Below the pieces are notes generated by a model. That model made no database searches and was not told the DNA's origin. It saw only the letters and a program-made list of their open reading frames with translations. The position numbers and the translations under genes were made by a program. Below are positions 37,436-48,938 of a stretch of DNA of 64,000 nucleotides, piece after piece. The number at the start of each line of letters is the position of its first letter. Position 1 is the stretch's first letter. This DNA is from Commensalibacter melissae (GTDB taxonomy: Bacteria > Pseudomonadota > Alphaproteobacteria > Acetobacterales > Acetobacteraceae): NCBI RefSeq assembly GCF_009734185.1, contig NZ_CP046393.1:674501-738500 (forward strand), read 5' to 3'.

Positions 37436-37480
37436 AAAAATTGTGAAAATAAGATTAAATAAATTATTTTCACAATTTTT
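37436..37480. terminator. Bidirectional terminator between aldo/keto reductase and rlmN
   Basis: A perfect 17-base stem (37436-37452 with 37464-37480) encloses an 11-base loop, with A and T runs at its base, between two convergent genes. Confidence 0.85.
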
Positions 37481-37502
37481 ATTTGATTTTAAAACAATGT
37501 TG

Positions 37503-38708
37503 TCAGTCAGAAATTGTTTCGTTATGTTTTAAATTTTTAGAAATTTTGGCTTTTTGACTTTCAGTGCGTAATTGTCCGCATGCTGCAAGAATATCACGCC
37601 CTCTTGGGGTGCGGATGGGCGAGGAATAACCTGCCTGCATAATGATATCGGCAAACTTTTGCACCTGTTCAGTTTTGGAGGGTTTGTAATCACTGCCTGG
37701 CCATGGATTAAATGGAATTAGATTAACCTTGGCATGAATACCCTTTAATAGATGCACCAGTTCACGTGCATCTGATTCACTGTCATTAATTCCCCTTAAC
37801 ATAATGTATTCAAACGTTATACGACGTGAATTACTTGCTGCAGGGTATCGACGGCAGGCTGCCAGAACGTCTTTTATAGGATATTTACGATTTAAGGGAA
37901 CGAGCTCATTTCGTAAATCATCCCTGACAGCATGAAGGGAAATGGCTAGATTAATTGCCAGTTCCCTTCCACATTGATCCATCATGGGAACTACACCGGA
38001 CGTTGACAAGGTAATCCGGCGACGAGAGATTCCAATTCCCTCATCATCCATAACGATACGCATTGCCTTGGCAACATTGTCATAATTATAAAGAGGTTCG
38101 CCCATTCCCATCAGAACTATGGTTGATAGAAGACGGGGTCTTCCAGCGGTCGGAGTTGGCCATTCATTATAACTATCCCTTGCCGCCATGAATTGACCCA
38201 CGATTTCTGTTGCACCAAGATTTCGAACCAGATTTTGCGTGCCGGTATGACAAAAACGGCAGGACAACGTACATCCGACCTGTGAGGAAATGCAGACAGC
38301 ACCACGATCTTCTCGACGATCTGGAATATAAACTGTTTCAGCTTCTTGTTTATCCCTGAAGCGAAAAAGAAACTTACGGGTATCATCTTTTGAGGTCTGT
38401 TGCATAACCAGTTCCGGTCGGCTGATCACACAATGTTCTGCCAATTTGGCTTGCAAGGGTTTACTGATTGAACTCATCAAAGAGAAATCGGTAACACCTT
38501 TATGATAAATCCAGTGCCATAACTGTTTCGTACGGAAGGATTTTTCCCCCATACCCATTAGGACCTCTTCCAATTCTTCCCGTGAAAGTCCAACAAGTTC
38601 TTGTCTTCCATCTGATAATTTCAAGGACGGAGGACTGAAAAGTGCTGACTTTGCTAGAATTCTTTTTTTTTCTTCTTCAGAAAAATCGGAGATAATAGGG
38701 GTATTCAT
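37503..38708 (-). CDS. rlmN: Dual-specificity 23S rRNA/tRNA methyltransferase RlmN
   Basis: The radical-SAM enzyme makes 2-methyladenosine at 23S rRNA A2503 and tRNA A37. The cluster motif is CTLSCRFC; the acceptor cysteines are the Cys in GAVCISSQ, seven residues before the motif, and the late Cys in [10 protein letters not shown] chose ATG 38708 (401 residues); a TTG five codons upstream (38723) is also open, and neither has a clear ribosome site. It lies 35 bases after argJ and may share its transcript. A strong terminator follows. Confidence 0.95.
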   Translation of the reverse strand: MNTPIISDFSEEEKKRILAKSALFSPPSLKLSDGRQELVGLSREELEEVLMGMGEKSFRTKQLWHWIYHKGVTDFSLMSSISKPLQAKLAEHCVISRPELVMQQTSKDDTRKFLFRFRDKQEAETVYIPDRREDRGAVCISSQVGCTLSCRFCHTGTQNLVRNLGATEIVGQFMAARDSYNEWPTPTAGRPRLLSTIVLMGMGEPLYNYDNVAKAMRIVMDDEGIGISRRRITLSTSGVVPMMDQCGRELAINLAISLHAVRDDLRNELVPLNRKYPIKDVLAACRRYPAASNSRRITFEYIMLRGINDSESDARELVHLLKGIHAKVNLIPFNPWPGSDYKPSKTEQVQKFADIIMQAGYSSPIRTPRGRDILAACGQLRTESQKAKISKNLKHNETISD

Positions 38709-38743
38709 AAAGAAACGATTCAATTGATAATAAATAAAAGAAA

Positions 38744-39979
38744 TTAGGAACGCAGATAAGAGCCGTTAATTTCAATATAACCTTGTGTTAGGTTACAGCT
38801 CCAAATTTTTGCGTGTCCTTCTCCCAGATTCAGGTTGACTTTAATTTTTATGACTTGTTCTTGCATATGCTTGTTAACTTTATCTTGGTCATAATCTGAT
38901 AAAACCTCACCTTGTTTGGCAACCCAAATATTACCTATTGCCACTGACAAAAGGTCACGGTCGGCTGGTTCGCCGGCTTTGCCTACCGCCATTACAACAC
39001 GTCCCCAATTGGCATCCTCACCTGTTATTGCTGTTTTCACAAGAGGGGAGTTACCGATTGATTGTCCGATTTTAAAAGCTGATTCATTGTTAACGGCACC
39101 TTCAACCTTGATTTCAATCAGTTTTGTTACGCCTTCACCATCCCTAATAACCAAAAGAGCCAATTCTTGTAACAATTTTTCTAAGGCATTTGAAAAATTG
39201 CTTAATCTTGGGTCATCAATATCATTGATTTCGGTATTGGGGGTCTGACCCGTGGCAAATAAAAGAAGGGTATCAGAGGTTGATGTATCGGAATCAACTG
39301 TTATTGAATTAAAGGTTGTTTTGACCTTTTCATTTAATAATTTTTGTAAGACAGTAGCGGGCAATTTTGCGTCAGTTGTAACAAAACAAAGCATAGTGGC
39401 CATATCAGGTGCGATCATACCGCTCCCCTTGGCGATTCCCTGAATAGTGACAGGAATATTGTCAATATCTGTTTTAAGGGAAAAGCCTTTGGCAAATGTA
39501 TCCGTAGTCAGGATTGCTTGAGCTGTTTCCTTCCATTGATCAGAAGCCAATTTCGAATAAAGTTCTGGAAGATAATTGATGATTTTTTGATAAGGAAGCT
39601 GTTCGCCAATAACCCCTGTAGAGGCAACAAAAATTTCTTCGGGTGTGCAGTTTATTGTTTTTGCAGCTGCCTGTGCTGAATATTTAACTGCATCAAAACC
39701 TGCCTGACCCGTAAATACATTGGCAATACCGGCATTGACAAGTAATCCCCTGGCTTTACCGCGATATAAAATTTTTCTGCACCAATCGATAGGTGCACCT
39801 GGACATTTGTTTTTGGTAAATACTCCTGCGACGGTTGTGTTCGGAGCGAATTCCATTAACGATAAATCAAGACGTCCAGTATATCGTAATCCTGCTTGAA
39901 CAGATGCAAGTTTTACACCGGCAACGGGGCAAAGTTCAGGGAGGGTTACGGCAAGCGGAGAAACAGGATAACTCGACAT
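38744..39979 (-). CDS. argJ: Bifunctional glutamate N-acetyltransferase / amino-acid acetyltransferase ArgJ
   Basis: The 411-residue proenzyme has the self-cleavage site in PDMATMLCF, with Thr195 as the nucleophile that starts the beta chain. It moves acetyl from N-acetylornithine to glutamate, recycling the acetyl group in arginine synthesis, and may also make N-acetylglutamate from acetyl-CoA. Other arginine genes are absent from the window. It lies between the PpiC isomerase gene and rlmN, a placement next to secA seen widely in Alphaproteobacteria. Confidence 0.96.
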   Translation of the reverse strand: MSSYPVSPLAVTLPELCPVAGVKLASVQAGLRYTGRLDLSLMEFAPNTTVAGVFTKNKCPGAPIDWCRKILYRGKARGLLVNAGIANVFTGQAGFDAVKYSAQAAAKTINCTPEEIFVASTGVIGEQLPYQKIINYLPELYSKLASDQWKETAQAILTTDTFAKGFSLKTDIDNIPVTIQGIAKGSGMIAPDMATMLCFVTTDAKLPATVLQKLLNEKVKTTFNSITVDSDTSTSDTLLLFATGQTPNTEINDIDDPRLSNFSNALEKLLQELALLVIRDGEGVTKLIEIKVEGAVNNESAFKIGQSIGNSPLVKTAITGEDANWGRVVMAVGKAGEPADRDLLSVAIGNIWVAKQGEVLSDYDQDKVNKHMQEQVIKIKVNLNLGEGHAKIWSCNLTQGYIEINGSYLRS

Positions 39980-40170
39980 GGTAGACTCTTTTTCAACAAT
40001 GGAGCAAAATAATGGATACGACAGGATTGATTCATATCCGGTTATAATGAAATATTTATATTTTATAAAAAATGTTTTTTACAAGTTTTCTTTATAAGAA
40101 AAAAGAGTTTAATGATATGTTTTTTGAACTAAATTCTTTAGGGATATTAATCAATAAACATTCTGAATTT

Positions 40171-40200
40171 ATAAAAGGGAAAATTTATTTTCCCTTTTAT
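40171..40200 (-). terminator. Terminator of the PpiC-type gene
   Basis: ATAAAAGGGAAAA (40171-40183) pairs perfectly with 40188-40200 around a 4-base loop, 31 bases past the stop. Confidence 0.75.
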
Positions 40201-40230
40201 AAAAATTTTTAATGGTTTGTTCTGTCAGAG

Positions 40231-41181
40231 TTATTTTTTTTGTGTGGCAGGCATTTGTGTTAAAGAATGAATGGCTTCATCATTTTTGGTAATTTTACTT
40301 TGTTTAATTACATTTTCAATAATGGTTTTCATTCTTTGTTGATACAGGTTTTTGCGAATTTCATCTTTTACCTTATCCAATGGTGGTACCGGAGCGTTTC
40401 TATAACCAAGAACCTTGATGACATGCCAACCAAATTGGGTTTTCACCGGAGCGGTTGTAATTGTATTTGCTTTCAGCGCAAAGGCTGCATTGATGAATTC
40501 CGGTGCAAGAGGGTCATTTTGTTTGACCCATCCCAAATCACCGCCATTTTCGCTACCGCTCTCTTTATCGGTTGAATATTGTTTGGCAAGATTAGCGAAA
40601 TTTTTGCCTGCATGAAGTTGACTGATGATTTTTACAGCTTCCGGTTGTGTTTTTACAAGAATATGACATATATGCGCCTCTTTAACAGGGGCTGCGTTGG
40701 CGAAATGCTGATCGTAAAAAGTTTGAATGGCTTTATCGTCAATTGGATTTTGTTTTAAATTCTTTTCCAATTCAGATTTTTGGAATGTCGAAAACAGGAT
40801 ATCCTTTTGCATGAATTCAATTTGTTGCTTGACCTCAGGGGAATTCTGTAAATTCTGTTTTTCAGCAACTTGTAGAACTGCATTTTGAACAATTAATTGC
40901 TGAAGGATTATTGTTGTCAAAACAGGTGCAGGCAGACTTTTATATTGATCAGGCAACATCTTGCGCATATTTTGGATATCATGATACGTAATATTTTTAT
41001 CATTAACAGTTGCCAAAACAGTATTTTCATCTATTTTGCTAGGACTTGACTGATTTTGAGCGGCAGGTGCTGACGGGGTAGTTGTGACAGCAGGTTCAGC
41101 GGCAATAACTGCTGTTGTCAAAAGGCTTGAGGAAAAAAGAAGGGTTGCTGCAAATTTGAATGATTTGTTGTAAAAAGACAT
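40231..41181 (-). CDS. Periplasmic PpiC/parvulin-type peptidyl-prolyl isomerase
   Basis: The 316-residue protein has a signal peptide ending near AVIAA-EPAV, an Ala/Pro-rich spacer, a SurA-like N-terminal helical region (about 50-160), and a parvulin domain (about 165-260) with EAHICHILVKT, GGDLGWVKQND and FGWHVIKVLG. It likely helps fold secreted or outer-membrane proteins. It is divergent from secA and upstream of argJ, matching the conserved alphaproteobacterial cluster. Confidence 0.92.
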   Translation of the reverse strand: MSFYNKSFKFAATLLFSSSLLTTAVIAAEPAVTTTPSAPAAQNQSSPSKIDENTVLATVNDKNITYHDIQNMRKMLPDQYKSLPAPVLTTIILQQLIVQNAVLQVAEKQNLQNSPEVKQQIEFMQKDILFSTFQKSELEKNLKQNPIDDKAIQTFYDQHFANAAPVKEAHICHILVKTQPEAVKIISQLHAGKNFANLAKQYSTDKESGSENGGDLGWVKQNDPLAPEFINAAFALKANTITTAPVKTQFGWHVIKVLGYRNAPVPPLDKVKDEIRKNLYQQRMKTIIENVIKQSKITKNDEAIHSLTQMPATQKK

Positions 41182-41342
41182 ATAGTACCTTTATTTATTG
41201 AGAGGATTAAAGATAATTTTGAATATGTTTATATCATGGAAAGGTGAAATTGTCCCATTATTTTAATAAAGTTCCTTTCTTGAAAAAAGTTAAACCACTT
41301 TTAAAATTTTAAAATGATATTTATGGTGTAAGTAAAGTTGGT

Positions 41343-41348
41343 TATAAT
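41343..41348 (+). promoter_or_regulatory. Possible -10 element of secA
   Basis: A perfect TATAAT lies 120 bases before secA in the 286-base divergent gap. A -35 match at 17 bases (TTTATG) is poor. If used, the mRNA leader would be about 110 bases and include a hairpin. Confidence 0.4.
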
Positions 41349-41420
41349 ACCGGTGAACTTATTTCTATATGTATTTTTCTGTCTGGATTGAATTGTGTTC
41401 TAATTTAATTATAACTAGCC

Positions 41421-41448
41421 CTTTGTAATGACAGGCAGGATTACAAAG
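41421..41448 (+). other. Hairpin in the secA leader
   Basis: CTTTGTAAT (41421-41429) and ATTACAAAG (41440-41448) are perfect 9-base arms around a 10-base loop, ending 19 bases before the secA ATG. It has no T-run and could control ribosome access. Confidence 0.5.
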
Positions 41449-41467
41449 CGTTATTTGGAAAACATTG

Positions 41468-44110
41468 ATGTTTGCAAAATTTGCCCGTGTCTTTTTCGGC
41501 ACCTCTAATGAGCGTTCATTAAAAGCTTATCAAAAGCGACTACCTGAAATCAATCAATTGGAACCTGAAATACAGGCTCTGGATGATGTTGCATTGGCTA
41601 ATAAAACGGTTGAATTTCGTCAAAGGTTAGCTGATGGAGAAACACTGGACAATTTATTGCCAGAAGCGTTTGCTGTAGTCAGAGAAGCTTCGAAAAGGGT
41701 TTTGGGAATGCGTCATTTCGATGTCCAGCTAATCGGGGGAATGGTTCTTCACGATGGTAAGGTTGCCGAAATGCGTACGGGTGAAGGTAAAACATTGGTG
41801 GCAACCTTGGCCGTATATCTGAATGCACTATCGGGAAAAGGGGTGCATGTTGTAACGGTGAATGATTATCTTGCCTCACGTGATGCTGCTGAAATGGGCC
41901 GGCTCTATAGTTTTCTTGGCATGAATGTCGGAACGATTATCGCGGATTTGAGTGATATTGAACGTAAGGCTGCTTATGCCGCCGATATTACATATGGGAC
42001 AAATAATGAATTCGGCTTCGACTATCTTCGCGATAATATGAAATACAGTCTTGATGAAATGGTTCAGCGTCCGTTTAATTACGCCATTGTGGATGAAGTT
42101 GATTCGATCTTGATAGATGAGGCTCGTACTCCATTGATTATTTCGGGGGTTGCGGATGACAGTTCAGATCTATATCGTTCCGTTGATGAAATTATAAAAG
42201 AGATAGTCAAAGATCCTGCCAATTATGAAAAAGATGAAAAATTCCGGAATGTCATTCCAACAGAATTGGGAACCGAACATATAGAGCAGTTAATGCGTGA
42301 AAAGGGTGTATTGAAAGAGGGGGGGCTGTATGACACTCATAATATCGCGTTGGTGCATCATATGCAGCAGGCATTACGGGCGCATACCTTGTTTGCCAGG
42401 GATGTGGATTATATCGTCCGTAACAATAAGGTCATTCTAATTGATGAATTTACTGGGCGTATGATGGATGGACGTCGATATTCCGATGGATTGCATCAAG
42501 CACTGGAAGCCAAGGAACATGTGGAAATACAGCAGGAAAACCAGACTCTAGCTTCAATCACTTTTCAAAATTATTTCCGTCTTTATCCGAAACTCGCCGG
42601 TATGACGGGAACGGCAATGACAGAAGCCGATGAATTTGCCGAAATTTACAAGCTGGACGTTGTGTCAATTCCAACCAATCTTAAAGTTCAGCGTAAGGAT
42701 GAACATGATGAAATCTATCTGACCGCGGCTGAAAAATATGATGCGGTTAGCCAGCTTATCGAAGAGGTTCATAAAAAGAAACAGCCTATCTTGGTTGGAA
42801 CAACATCGATTGAGAAAAGTGAGCATCTTTCAAATTTGTTAAATAAAAAAGGCATAAAGCATAATGTATTGAATGCGCGTTTTCATGAAAAAGAAGCCCA
42901 GATAGTTGCTCAAGCTGGAGTTCCGGGAGCCATTACAATTGCCACGAATATGGCGGGTCGCGGTACTGACATTAAATTGGGTGGGAATGTGGATATGCTT
43001 ATCCATCAGCAGCTTTCCCATATCGAGGATGAAGATGAACGCTTGAAACAAGAAACGGCCCTTAAAGAAAAAGTTCAAAAAGATCATGAACTGGTTAAAG
43101 AGAGCGGCGGACTGTTTGTAATTGGTACTGAACGTCATGAAAGTCGTCGAATTGACAACCAGTTGCGAGGACGTTCGGGGCGTCAGGGAGATCCGGGAAA
43201 TTCACGTTTCTTTTTATCCCTCGAGGATGACCTGATGCGGATATTTGGTTCCGAACGCATGGGTGGTATGCTTCAAAAAATGGGCTTGAAAAAAGGGGAG
43301 GCCATTGTTCACCCCTGGATCAACAAGGCACTTGAAAAAGCCCAGAAAAAAGTTGAGGCGCGCAATTTCGATATGCGTAAAAACACTTTGAAATATGATG
43401 ATGTCATCAATGATCAACGTAAGGAGGTATATTCTCAGCGTCGGGAATATATGGCTCTGGAAGATGTTTCAGAAGTGATTGCATCTATGAGACATGATGT
43501 GATCAATATGTTGATCGAAAAATACATACCTGAAAAATCCTTTGCAGAACAATGGCATATTAACGAATTAACCGCGGATGTAAAACGGATATTCAATCTT
43601 GATCTACCGATTAAGGAATGGTCTGAAGAGAAAGATATTTCAATTGATACACTTGAAGAGCGCATTACGAAAGCCGCTAATGAAATGATGGCCACCAAGG
43701 TCGCGAATTATGGTGTTTCAATTATGCGATATGTTGAAAAGCAAGTTTTGCTAACAACGCTTGATGCTGTGTGGAAAGAACATTTGTTGCGATTAGATCA
43801 AATGCGTCAGGGTATCGGACTGCGGGCCTATGGTCAGAAAGATCCGCTTAATGAATATAAGAAGGAGGCTTTTGTTCTTTTCAATTATATGCTGGATGAG
43901 CTTCGTGAACGGATTACCTCACTTTTGGCCAAGGTTGAAGTCAATGTCTCTGATGATGAAGGGGAAAATTCTTCTTCGGATCTTATAGAGGGGGAAACCC
44001 CTCAGACACTATCTGATGCACCAAAAGAATGGGCAGATACGCCTAGAAATGCACCATGTCCATGTGGTTCAGGAAAAAAATTTAAACATTGTCATGGTCG
44101 GTTTGTTTAA
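41468..44110 (+). CDS. secA: Preprotein translocase ATPase SecA
   Basis: The 880-residue motor has Walker A MRTGEGKT (residues 102-109), the DEAD-like [17 protein letters not shown], the cross-linking domain, second nucleotide domain with [13 protein letters not shown], and a C-terminal zinc-binding tail [14 protein letters not shown] that binds SecB and lipids. It drives secretory proteins through SecYEG. I start at ATG 41468; a TTG sits one codon upstream. A perfect hairpin lies just before the ribosome binding region. Divergent to the PpiC gene. Confidence 0.98.
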   Translation: MFAKFARVFFGTSNERSLKAYQKRLPEINQLEPEIQALDDVALANKTVEFRQRLADGETLDNLLPEAFAVVREASKRVLGMRHFDVQLIGGMVLHDGKVAEMRTGEGKTLVATLAVYLNALSGKGVHVVTVNDYLASRDAAEMGRLYSFLGMNVGTIIADLSDIERKAAYAADITYGTNNEFGFDYLRDNMKYSLDEMVQRPFNYAIVDEVDSILIDEARTPLIISGVADDSSDLYRSVDEIIKEIVKDPANYEKDEKFRNVIPTELGTEHIEQLMREKGVLKEGGLYDTHNIALVHHMQQALRAHTLFARDVDYIVRNNKVILIDEFTGRMMDGRRYSDGLHQALEAKEHVEIQQENQTLASITFQNYFRLYPKLAGMTGTAMTEADEFAEIYKLDVVSIPTNLKVQRKDEHDEIYLTAAEKYDAVSQLIEEVHKKKQPILVGTTSIEKSEHLSNLLNKKGIKHNVLNARFHEKEAQIVAQAGVPGAITIATNMAGRGTDIKLGGNVDMLIHQQLSHIEDEDERLKQETALKEKVQKDHELVKESGGLFVIGTERHESRRIDNQLRGRSGRQGDPGNSRFFLSLEDDLMRIFGSERMGGMLQKMGLKKGEAIVHPWINKALEKAQKKVEARNFDMRKNTLKYDDVINDQRKEVYSQRREYMALEDVSEVIASMRHDVINMLIEKYIPEKSFAEQWHINELTADVKRIFNLDLPIKEWSEEKDISIDTLEERITKAANEMMATKVANYGVSIMRYVEKQVLLTTLDAVWKEHLLRLDQMRQGIGLRAYGQKDPLNEYKKEAFVLFNYMLDELRERITSLLAKVEVNVSDDEGENSSSDLIEGETPQTLSDAPKEWADTPRNAPCPCGSGKKFKHCHGRFV

Positions 44111-44173
44111 AAATCGGGACATGTTTATTAGATTAAGATTGAAATCAAACTGTAAGAATTAAGAGAAATATTA

Positions 44174-44923
44174 ATGGCAGGACATTCGCAATTTAAAAAT
44201 ATTATGCATCGCAAAGGGGCTCAGGATGCCCGTCGGGCAAAAGAATTTTCAAAAATAATTCGTGAAATAACCGTTTCAGCAAAATCGGGTTTACCAGATC
44301 CAGCCGCCAATCCCCGTTTACGTGCAGCCATTGCGGCAGCTCGTGCTGTCAATATGCCAAAGGACAATATTGATCGTGCGATTAAGAAAGCCGCAGGTGG
44401 CGCAGATGGAGATAATTATCAAGAAGTGCGCTATGAAGGATATGGTCCATCCGGAGTTGCCATTATCGTTGAGGCATTGACAGATAATCGTAATCGTACA
44501 GCTTCAGATGTTAGGGCCGCATTCAATAAATATGGCGGATCCTTGGGGGAAATGAATTCTGTCGCATTCATGTTTGAACGTATGGGTGTTATTACCTATA
44601 CCAAAACGGTTGCAAATTTTGATTCAATATTTGAGGCGGCTATTGAGGCAGAAGCGGATAATGTCGAAGAAAATGATGATGTTTATGAAATAACATGTGC
44701 GATGGAAAATTTCTTTGCAGTCCGTGACGCATTGGAAGCCCGGTTTAAAGATCCTGAAAGTGCAAAAATTGAATGGCGTCCATCCAATACAGTTGCATTA
44801 GATGAAGATAATGCTCGCACCTTGCTAAAATTAATTGAAGTTCTGGAAGATCATGATGATGTTCAGAATGTTTTTGCCAATTTTGACCTTTCGGACGAGA
44901 TTGCTGAACGGCTATCGGCTTAA
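44174..44923 (+). CDS. yebC: YebC/PmpR-family protein
   Basis: The 249-residue protein begins [20 protein letters not shown], the near-invariant start of this family, and keeps the three-domain length. YebC proteins have been described as DNA-binding regulators and, more recently, as factors that help ribosomes through difficult motifs such as polyproline; which applies here is unknown. It lies 5 bases before ruvC, the conserved order yebC-ruvC-ruvA-ruvB. Confidence 0.95.
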   Translation: MAGHSQFKNIMHRKGAQDARRAKEFSKIIREITVSAKSGLPDPAANPRLRAAIAAARAVNMPKDNIDRAIKKAAGGADGDNYQEVRYEGYGPSGVAIIVEALTDNRNRTASDVRAAFNKYGGSLGEMNSVAFMFERMGVITYTKTVANFDSIFEAAIEAEADNVEENDDVYEITCAMENFFAVRDALEARFKDPESAKIEWRPSNTVALDEDNARTLLKLIEVLEDHDDVQNVFANFDLSDEIAERLSA

Positions 44924-44928
44924 GAGTT

Positions 44929-45435
44929 GTGGTTAGAATTCTTGGGATAGATCCCGGTTTACGGTTTACCGGATGGGGGATAATTGATGCATGTGACAAT
45001 CGTCTTACCTATGTGGCAAGTGGTGTCCTGTCTACGAATAGTGATCATTTTGTTCCTCAACGTCTCTGTGTATTAGCATCAGGTTTGGAAAAACTGATTG
45101 GTCTTTATCAACCTGAAGAGGTTGCGGTTGAAGAAACCTATGTCAACCGGAATGGCTCTGCCACCTTGAAATTGGGATATGCTAGGGGGGTGGCATTATT
45201 AGTACCCGCGCAAAAATATATTAATGTTAATGAATATGGTGCTAAAACAGTTAAGCGTGCCGTGGTTGGAACGGGAGCGGCGACCAAAGATCAGGTATCT
45301 GTTATGATTCAGCGTTTATTGCCGGGAGCCAAAATTCCAAGAGCTGATGCAGCTGACGCTTTGGCGATAGCGATTTGTCATGCCCATCATCGGATAAGTC
45401 AAATTCGTGTTAATAAAGGAACAATAATGGCATGA
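44929..45435 (+). CDS. ruvC: Holliday junction resolvase RuvC
   Basis: The 168-residue RNase H-like nuclease starts at GTG 44929. Catalytic acidic residues are in ILGIDPG (Asp8), AVEETYVN, and RADAADALAIA, the standard set of four. It cuts Holliday junctions moved by RuvAB. The start follows the yebC stop by 5 bases and its stop overlaps the ruvA start. Confidence 0.96.
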   Translation: MVRILGIDPGLRFTGWGIIDACDNRLTYVASGVLSTNSDHFVPQRLCVLASGLEKLIGLYQPEEVAVEETYVNRNGSATLKLGYARGVALLVPAQKYINVNEYGAKTVKRAVVGTGAATKDQVSVMIQRLLPGAKIPRADAADALAIAICHAHHRISQIRVNKGTIMA

Positions 45436-46058
45436 TAGGACAATTGACTGGGCTTTTGATTGACCAAAATGACAGGGATCGTTGTCTCATTGACGTGAAT
45501 GGGGTGGGATATGTGGTCTATGTTTCAAGCCGGACCTTATCAAAATTGCCTCGTCCTCCAGAAATTGCCCGTGTATTGATTGAAACCATCGTCAGAGAGG
45601 ATGCCATATTACTTTATGGATTTGCTGATGGAAAGGAACAGGAATGGTTCAGGATGCTAACAACGGTACAAGGTGTTGGGGTTCGTATGGCGCTGGCGAT
45701 TCAATCCGTTCTTACGCCGGATGAATTGACTTCGGCCATTATGACAGCTGACAAGGCAAGTTTAATGCGGGCTTCAGGTGTAGGGGCAAGATTGGCTACG
45801 CGCATCTTAACTGAACTGAATGGTAAAGTGGCTTCTGGTTCAGATGTGATTAATTCAATTACAATTTCAGGTCAGACAACCGACAATAATGAGACTAATA
45901 TTGTTGTGGATGTGTTACTGGCCCTGGAGGGACTTGGATTTCGTCGAATGGAATCCCAACCAATCGTCGGGCGAGTGATTAAAGGTTTGAAAGAGAAAAA
46001 TCAACCCCTTCAACTTGATCATATTATTCGAGAAGCTTTACGTGAGTTGGCCCGATGA
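45432..46058 (+). CDS. ruvA: Holliday junction branch migration protein RuvA
   Basis: The 208-residue protein has the N-terminal OB fold ([12 protein letters not shown]), two helix-hairpin-helix motifs in the middle ([12 protein letters not shown] and [13 protein letters not shown]), and a C-terminal domain that binds RuvB. It forms the tetramer that holds the four-way junction. Its ATG overlaps the ruvC stop and its TGA overlaps the ruvB ATG, so ruvCAB is tightly coupled. Confidence 0.96.
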   Translation: MIGQLTGLLIDQNDRDRCLIDVNGVGYVVYVSSRTLSKLPRPPEIARVLIETIVREDAILLYGFADGKEQEWFRMLTTVQGVGVRMALAIQSVLTPDELTSAIMTADKASLMRASGVGARLATRILTELNGKVASGSDVINSITISGQTTDNNETNIVVDVLLALEGLGFRRMESQPIVGRVIKGLKEKNQPLQLDHIIREALRELAR

Positions 46059-47113
46059 AGTCTGAAATAAATCGTCCCATAGATGCAACAAAACGTCAGG
46101 AAGACACTGTGGAGGTTGCGTTAAGACCTCAATCTCTGGCTGAATTCATTGGGCAAAAATCATCACGAGAAAACCTTTCAATTTTTATAGAGGCGGCAAG
46201 ACAGCGAGATGAGGCGTTGGACCATGTTTTGTTACATGGACCACCAGGGCTGGGAAAAACAACCTTGGCGCAGATTGTTTCCAGGGAGTTGGGGGTTGGT
46301 TTTCGTGCAACATCTGGACCCGTAATTCAAAGGGCTGGTGATTTGGCGGCAATTTTAACCAATTTACAACCAAGGGATGTATTATTTATTGATGAAATTC
46401 ATCGATTGCATCCTTCAATTGAAGAAATTCTTTATCCGGCAATGGAGGATTTCCAACTTGATTTAATAATCGGGGAAGGACCTGCGGCTCGATCGGTTCG
46501 TATAGATTTGCCCCCTTTTACGCTTGTCGCAGCAACAACACGGTCAGGTTTGCTTGCCACACCTTTGCGGGATCGGTTTGGCATTCCGTTACGGTTGATA
46601 TTTTATACAACAGATGAACTCAAATTGATTGTTGAAAGAGGGGCCTGTAAGCTAGGATTTGAATTGACTGAAGATGGGGCTGCGGAAATTGCCAGAAGAT
46701 CTCGTGGGACGCCCAGAATAGCGGGCAGGTTGTTACGTCGTGTACGTGATTTTGCGTTTGTCAAGCATAAGAGTGAAAAAGCGGTTGATCGCGAGATTGC
46801 TGATGCAGCCTTATCAAGATTGGAGGTTGATCAGCTTGGATTGGATGCAATGGATCGTCGCTATTTATTGCGTATTGCTGAATTTCATCAGGGTGGGCCG
46901 GTCGGTGTTGAAACGTTAGCTGCGGCCTTGGCAGAATCAAGGGATACTCTTGAAGATGTTATTGAACCTTTCCTGATCCAGGAAGGTTTGGTTCTTCGTA
47001 CAAGTCGTGGCCGTGTTTTGGGAGAGAGAGGCTGGCAACATCTTCATCTGAAACCCCCTGCATTATTAAATACTCAATTTGATTTGCTGGATAATGATGT
47101 GGAAGAGGAATGA
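46055..47113 (+). CDS. ruvB: Holliday junction branch migration ATPase RuvB
   Basis: The 352-residue AAA+ motor has Walker A GPPGLGKT (residues 62-69), Walker [10 protein letters not shown], sensor 1 AATTRSG and the C-terminal winged-helix domain ([15 protein letters not shown]). Hexamers on either side of RuvA pump DNA through the junction. It starts inside the ruvA stop and its own stop overlaps ybgC. Confidence 0.97.
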   Translation: MKSEINRPIDATKRQEDTVEVALRPQSLAEFIGQKSSRENLSIFIEAARQRDEALDHVLLHGPPGLGKTTLAQIVSRELGVGFRATSGPVIQRAGDLAAILTNLQPRDVLFIDEIHRLHPSIEEILYPAMEDFQLDLIIGEGPAARSVRIDLPPFTLVAATTRSGLLATPLRDRFGIPLRLIFYTTDELKLIVERGACKLGFELTEDGAAEIARRSRGTPRIAGRLLRRVRDFAFVKHKSEKAVDREIADAALSRLEVDQLGLDAMDRRYLLRIAEFHQGGPVGVETLAAALAESRDTLEDVIEPFLIQEGLVLRTSRGRVLGERGWQHLHLKPPALLNTQFDLLDNDVEEE

Positions 47114-47583
47114 AAATCATGGAGATCATCCCTAGTAATTCATTTGACAAAGGTATAAGTAATCCTGCTTTGGCGAAAGAGGAAGTCAAAACTTACCGGT
47201 TCAGGGTTTGTTATGAAGATGTTGATGCGGCAGGTATCGTCTATCATGCCCGTTATTTCGGAATTGCAGATCGCGCTCGGACAGAAAGTATACGACGGTT
47301 GGGTGGAACAACCAGTGATTTGTACAAGGATTTCGGCTTGATTTTGGTTGTGAGGGAAGCCGAGATTAAATTCCGAAAACCCTTGTATATTGATGAACTG
47401 GTTATTGTAAAAACAAATATAATCACAACTTTGGGGGCAAGTTGTTGGTTATCACAAGTTTTTTTCCGTAATGAAGAAATTGTGACTGAATTAAAAATTC
47501 AGCTGGTTTGTCTGAAGAAGGAAACCTATATACCAGCTCCTTTTCCAGCGGATTGGAAAAGAATTTTTGCTGCCATGATATAG
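47110..47583 (+). CDS. ybgC: Acyl-CoA thioesterase YbgC (Tol-Pal associated)
   Basis: The 157-residue hot-dog-fold protein has the 4-hydroxybenzoyl-CoA thioesterase signature [25 protein letters not shown], with Asp39 at the expected catalytic position. YbgC hydrolyses acyl-CoA and is linked with phospholipid enzymes and the Tol-Pal system. It overlaps ruvB by four bases and precedes tolQ. An N-terminal extension of about 25 residues precedes the domain; later Met codons are possible starts. Confidence 0.94.
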   Translation: MKIMEIIPSNSFDKGISNPALAKEEVKTYRFRVCYEDVDAAGIVYHARYFGIADRARTESIRRLGGTTSDLYKDFGLILVVREAEIKFRKPLYIDELVIVKTNIITTLGASCWLSQVFFRNEEIVTELKIQLVCLKKETYIPAPFPADWKRIFAAMI

Positions 47584-47735
47584 GCAAACCAGTTCGAATA
47601 AATTTTTACTCATTATCAAAACAAGATTGTTTTTATTGGAAAAAAAATATATCAAATGGATATTGGAAAATAATAAATAGTCTCAAGTTATATATGAAAT
47701 TAAATTGAGTGAGACTAATTGTGCAGGAGGCATTT

Positions 47736-48461
47736 TTGGATCCATCAATTAATGCAGCAAATCTGGCCACACCATCGGCCAGTTTGTCCCCTTGGGCGCT
47801 CTTTGTTCATGCGGCGCTAGTAGTTAAACTTGTTATGATAGGCCTGGTTTGTGCCAGTATTTGGGTATGGGCTGTAATTTTTGATAAATATTTTACCCTC
47901 CGCAAGGTTAAACGTCAGGCAGATGAATTCGAGGATTTATTCTGGTCAGGTGGGAGTCTTGATGAATTATATGAAAATATTGGGGTGAAACCAACCCATC
48001 CCATGGCTGCAGTTTTTAGTGCGGGTATGGGTGAATGGCGTCGATCAGCAAGAATTAATGGAATTGAGATGAGCAGTGAGGGAGTCAAACAGCGAATTGA
48101 TCGTGCCATGTCAATCACTATTACTCGTGAAATGGAACGCCTTGAAAGATGGGTGACTTTTTTGGCAACAGTAGGGCCGGTGGCACCTTTTATCGGATTG
48201 TTTGGAACGGTGTGGGGTATCATGCATGCTTTTGCTTCCATTGCACAATCCAATAACACAAGTCTGGCAGTGGTTGCCCCTGGTATTTCAGAAGCATTAT
48301 TCGCGACGGCACTGGGTTTGTTGACAGCCATTCCCGCTGTAGTGGCCTATAATTTTGTTAATAACAAGCTTAATTTATTTGCTGAAAGACTTGAAGGTTT
48401 TGCAGCTGAATTTAGTGCGATTCTTTCTCGTCAATCTGAAGCAAAAGAAAATCAGGAATAA
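47736..48461 (+). CDS. tolQ: Tol-Pal system proton channel subunit TolQ
   Basis: I place the start at TTG 47736, preceded by a perfect AGGAGG (47725-47730), giving 241 residues beginning MDPSINAANL. A GTG at 47709 would add nine residues but has no ribosome site. Three membrane helices lie at about residues 20-45, 140-160 and 175-200, including the conserved VGPVAPFIGLFGTVWGIM. TolQ with TolR forms the MotA/ExbB-type proton channel that energises TolA. First gene of tolQRAB-pal. Confidence 0.94.
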   Translation: MDPSINAANLATPSASLSPWALFVHAALVVKLVMIGLVCASIWVWAVIFDKYFTLRKVKRQADEFEDLFWSGGSLDELYENIGVKPTHPMAAVFSAGMGEWRRSARINGIEMSSEGVKQRIDRAMSITITREMERLERWVTFLATVGPVAPFIGLFGTVWGIMHAFASIAQSNNTSLAVVAPGISEALFATALGLLTAIPAVVAYNFVNNKLNLFAERLEGFAAEFSAILSRQSEAKENQE

Positions 48462-48466
48462 AATCA

Positions 48467-48922
48467 ATGGGATTTTCTTTAGAGGGTCGAAACAGACGGG
48501 GGCGTGGCAGACGTCCACAGGCAGATATTAACGTTACACCGATGGTTGATGTCATGTTGGTTCTGTTAATTATTTTCATGGTTGCGGCTCCTATGATGAC
48601 AAGCGGAATTAATGTTGATTTACCAAAAACTGCCGCGAAGCCTGTAAATGCAGATACCAAACCGATTACTGTTACAGTCAGGGAAGATGGATCCGTTTAT
48701 TTGGGAGACAATGTTGTAGATATGAATCAATTGGTGGAGCAGTTGAAAGTCATGTCTCAGAATGATTCTGAACATCGTATCTTTGTTAAGGGAGATCAGC
48801 ATATCAATTACGGCAGGGTCATGGAAGTGATGGGACGTGTTACAGCTGGAGGATTTACGCATGTCGCGTTACTTGCACAAATGCCTGATACAACATCCAA
48901 CCCTTCTTCAAAAACGCCATAA
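48467..48922 (+). CDS. tolR: Tol-Pal system protein TolR
   Basis: The 151-residue protein has a single membrane helix containing the proton-carrying Asp in DINVTPMVDVMLVLLIIFM, and a periplasmic ExbD/TolR domain. It partners TolQ in the inner membrane. It begins 5 bases after tolQ. Confidence 0.96.
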   Translation: MGFSLEGRNRRGRGRRPQADINVTPMVDVMLVLLIIFMVAAPMMTSGINVDLPKTAAKPVNADTKPITVTVREDGSVYLGDNVVDMNQLVEQLKVMSQNDSEHRIFVKGDQHINYGRVMEVMGRVTAGGFTHVALLAQMPDTTSNPSSKTP

Positions 48923-48938
48923 TTGAGGATTATGTATT

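Noticed and set aside
47508-47708. 66-codon frame at the end of ybgC
   Set aside because: It overlaps ybgC out of frame, is low complexity and has no family resemblance.
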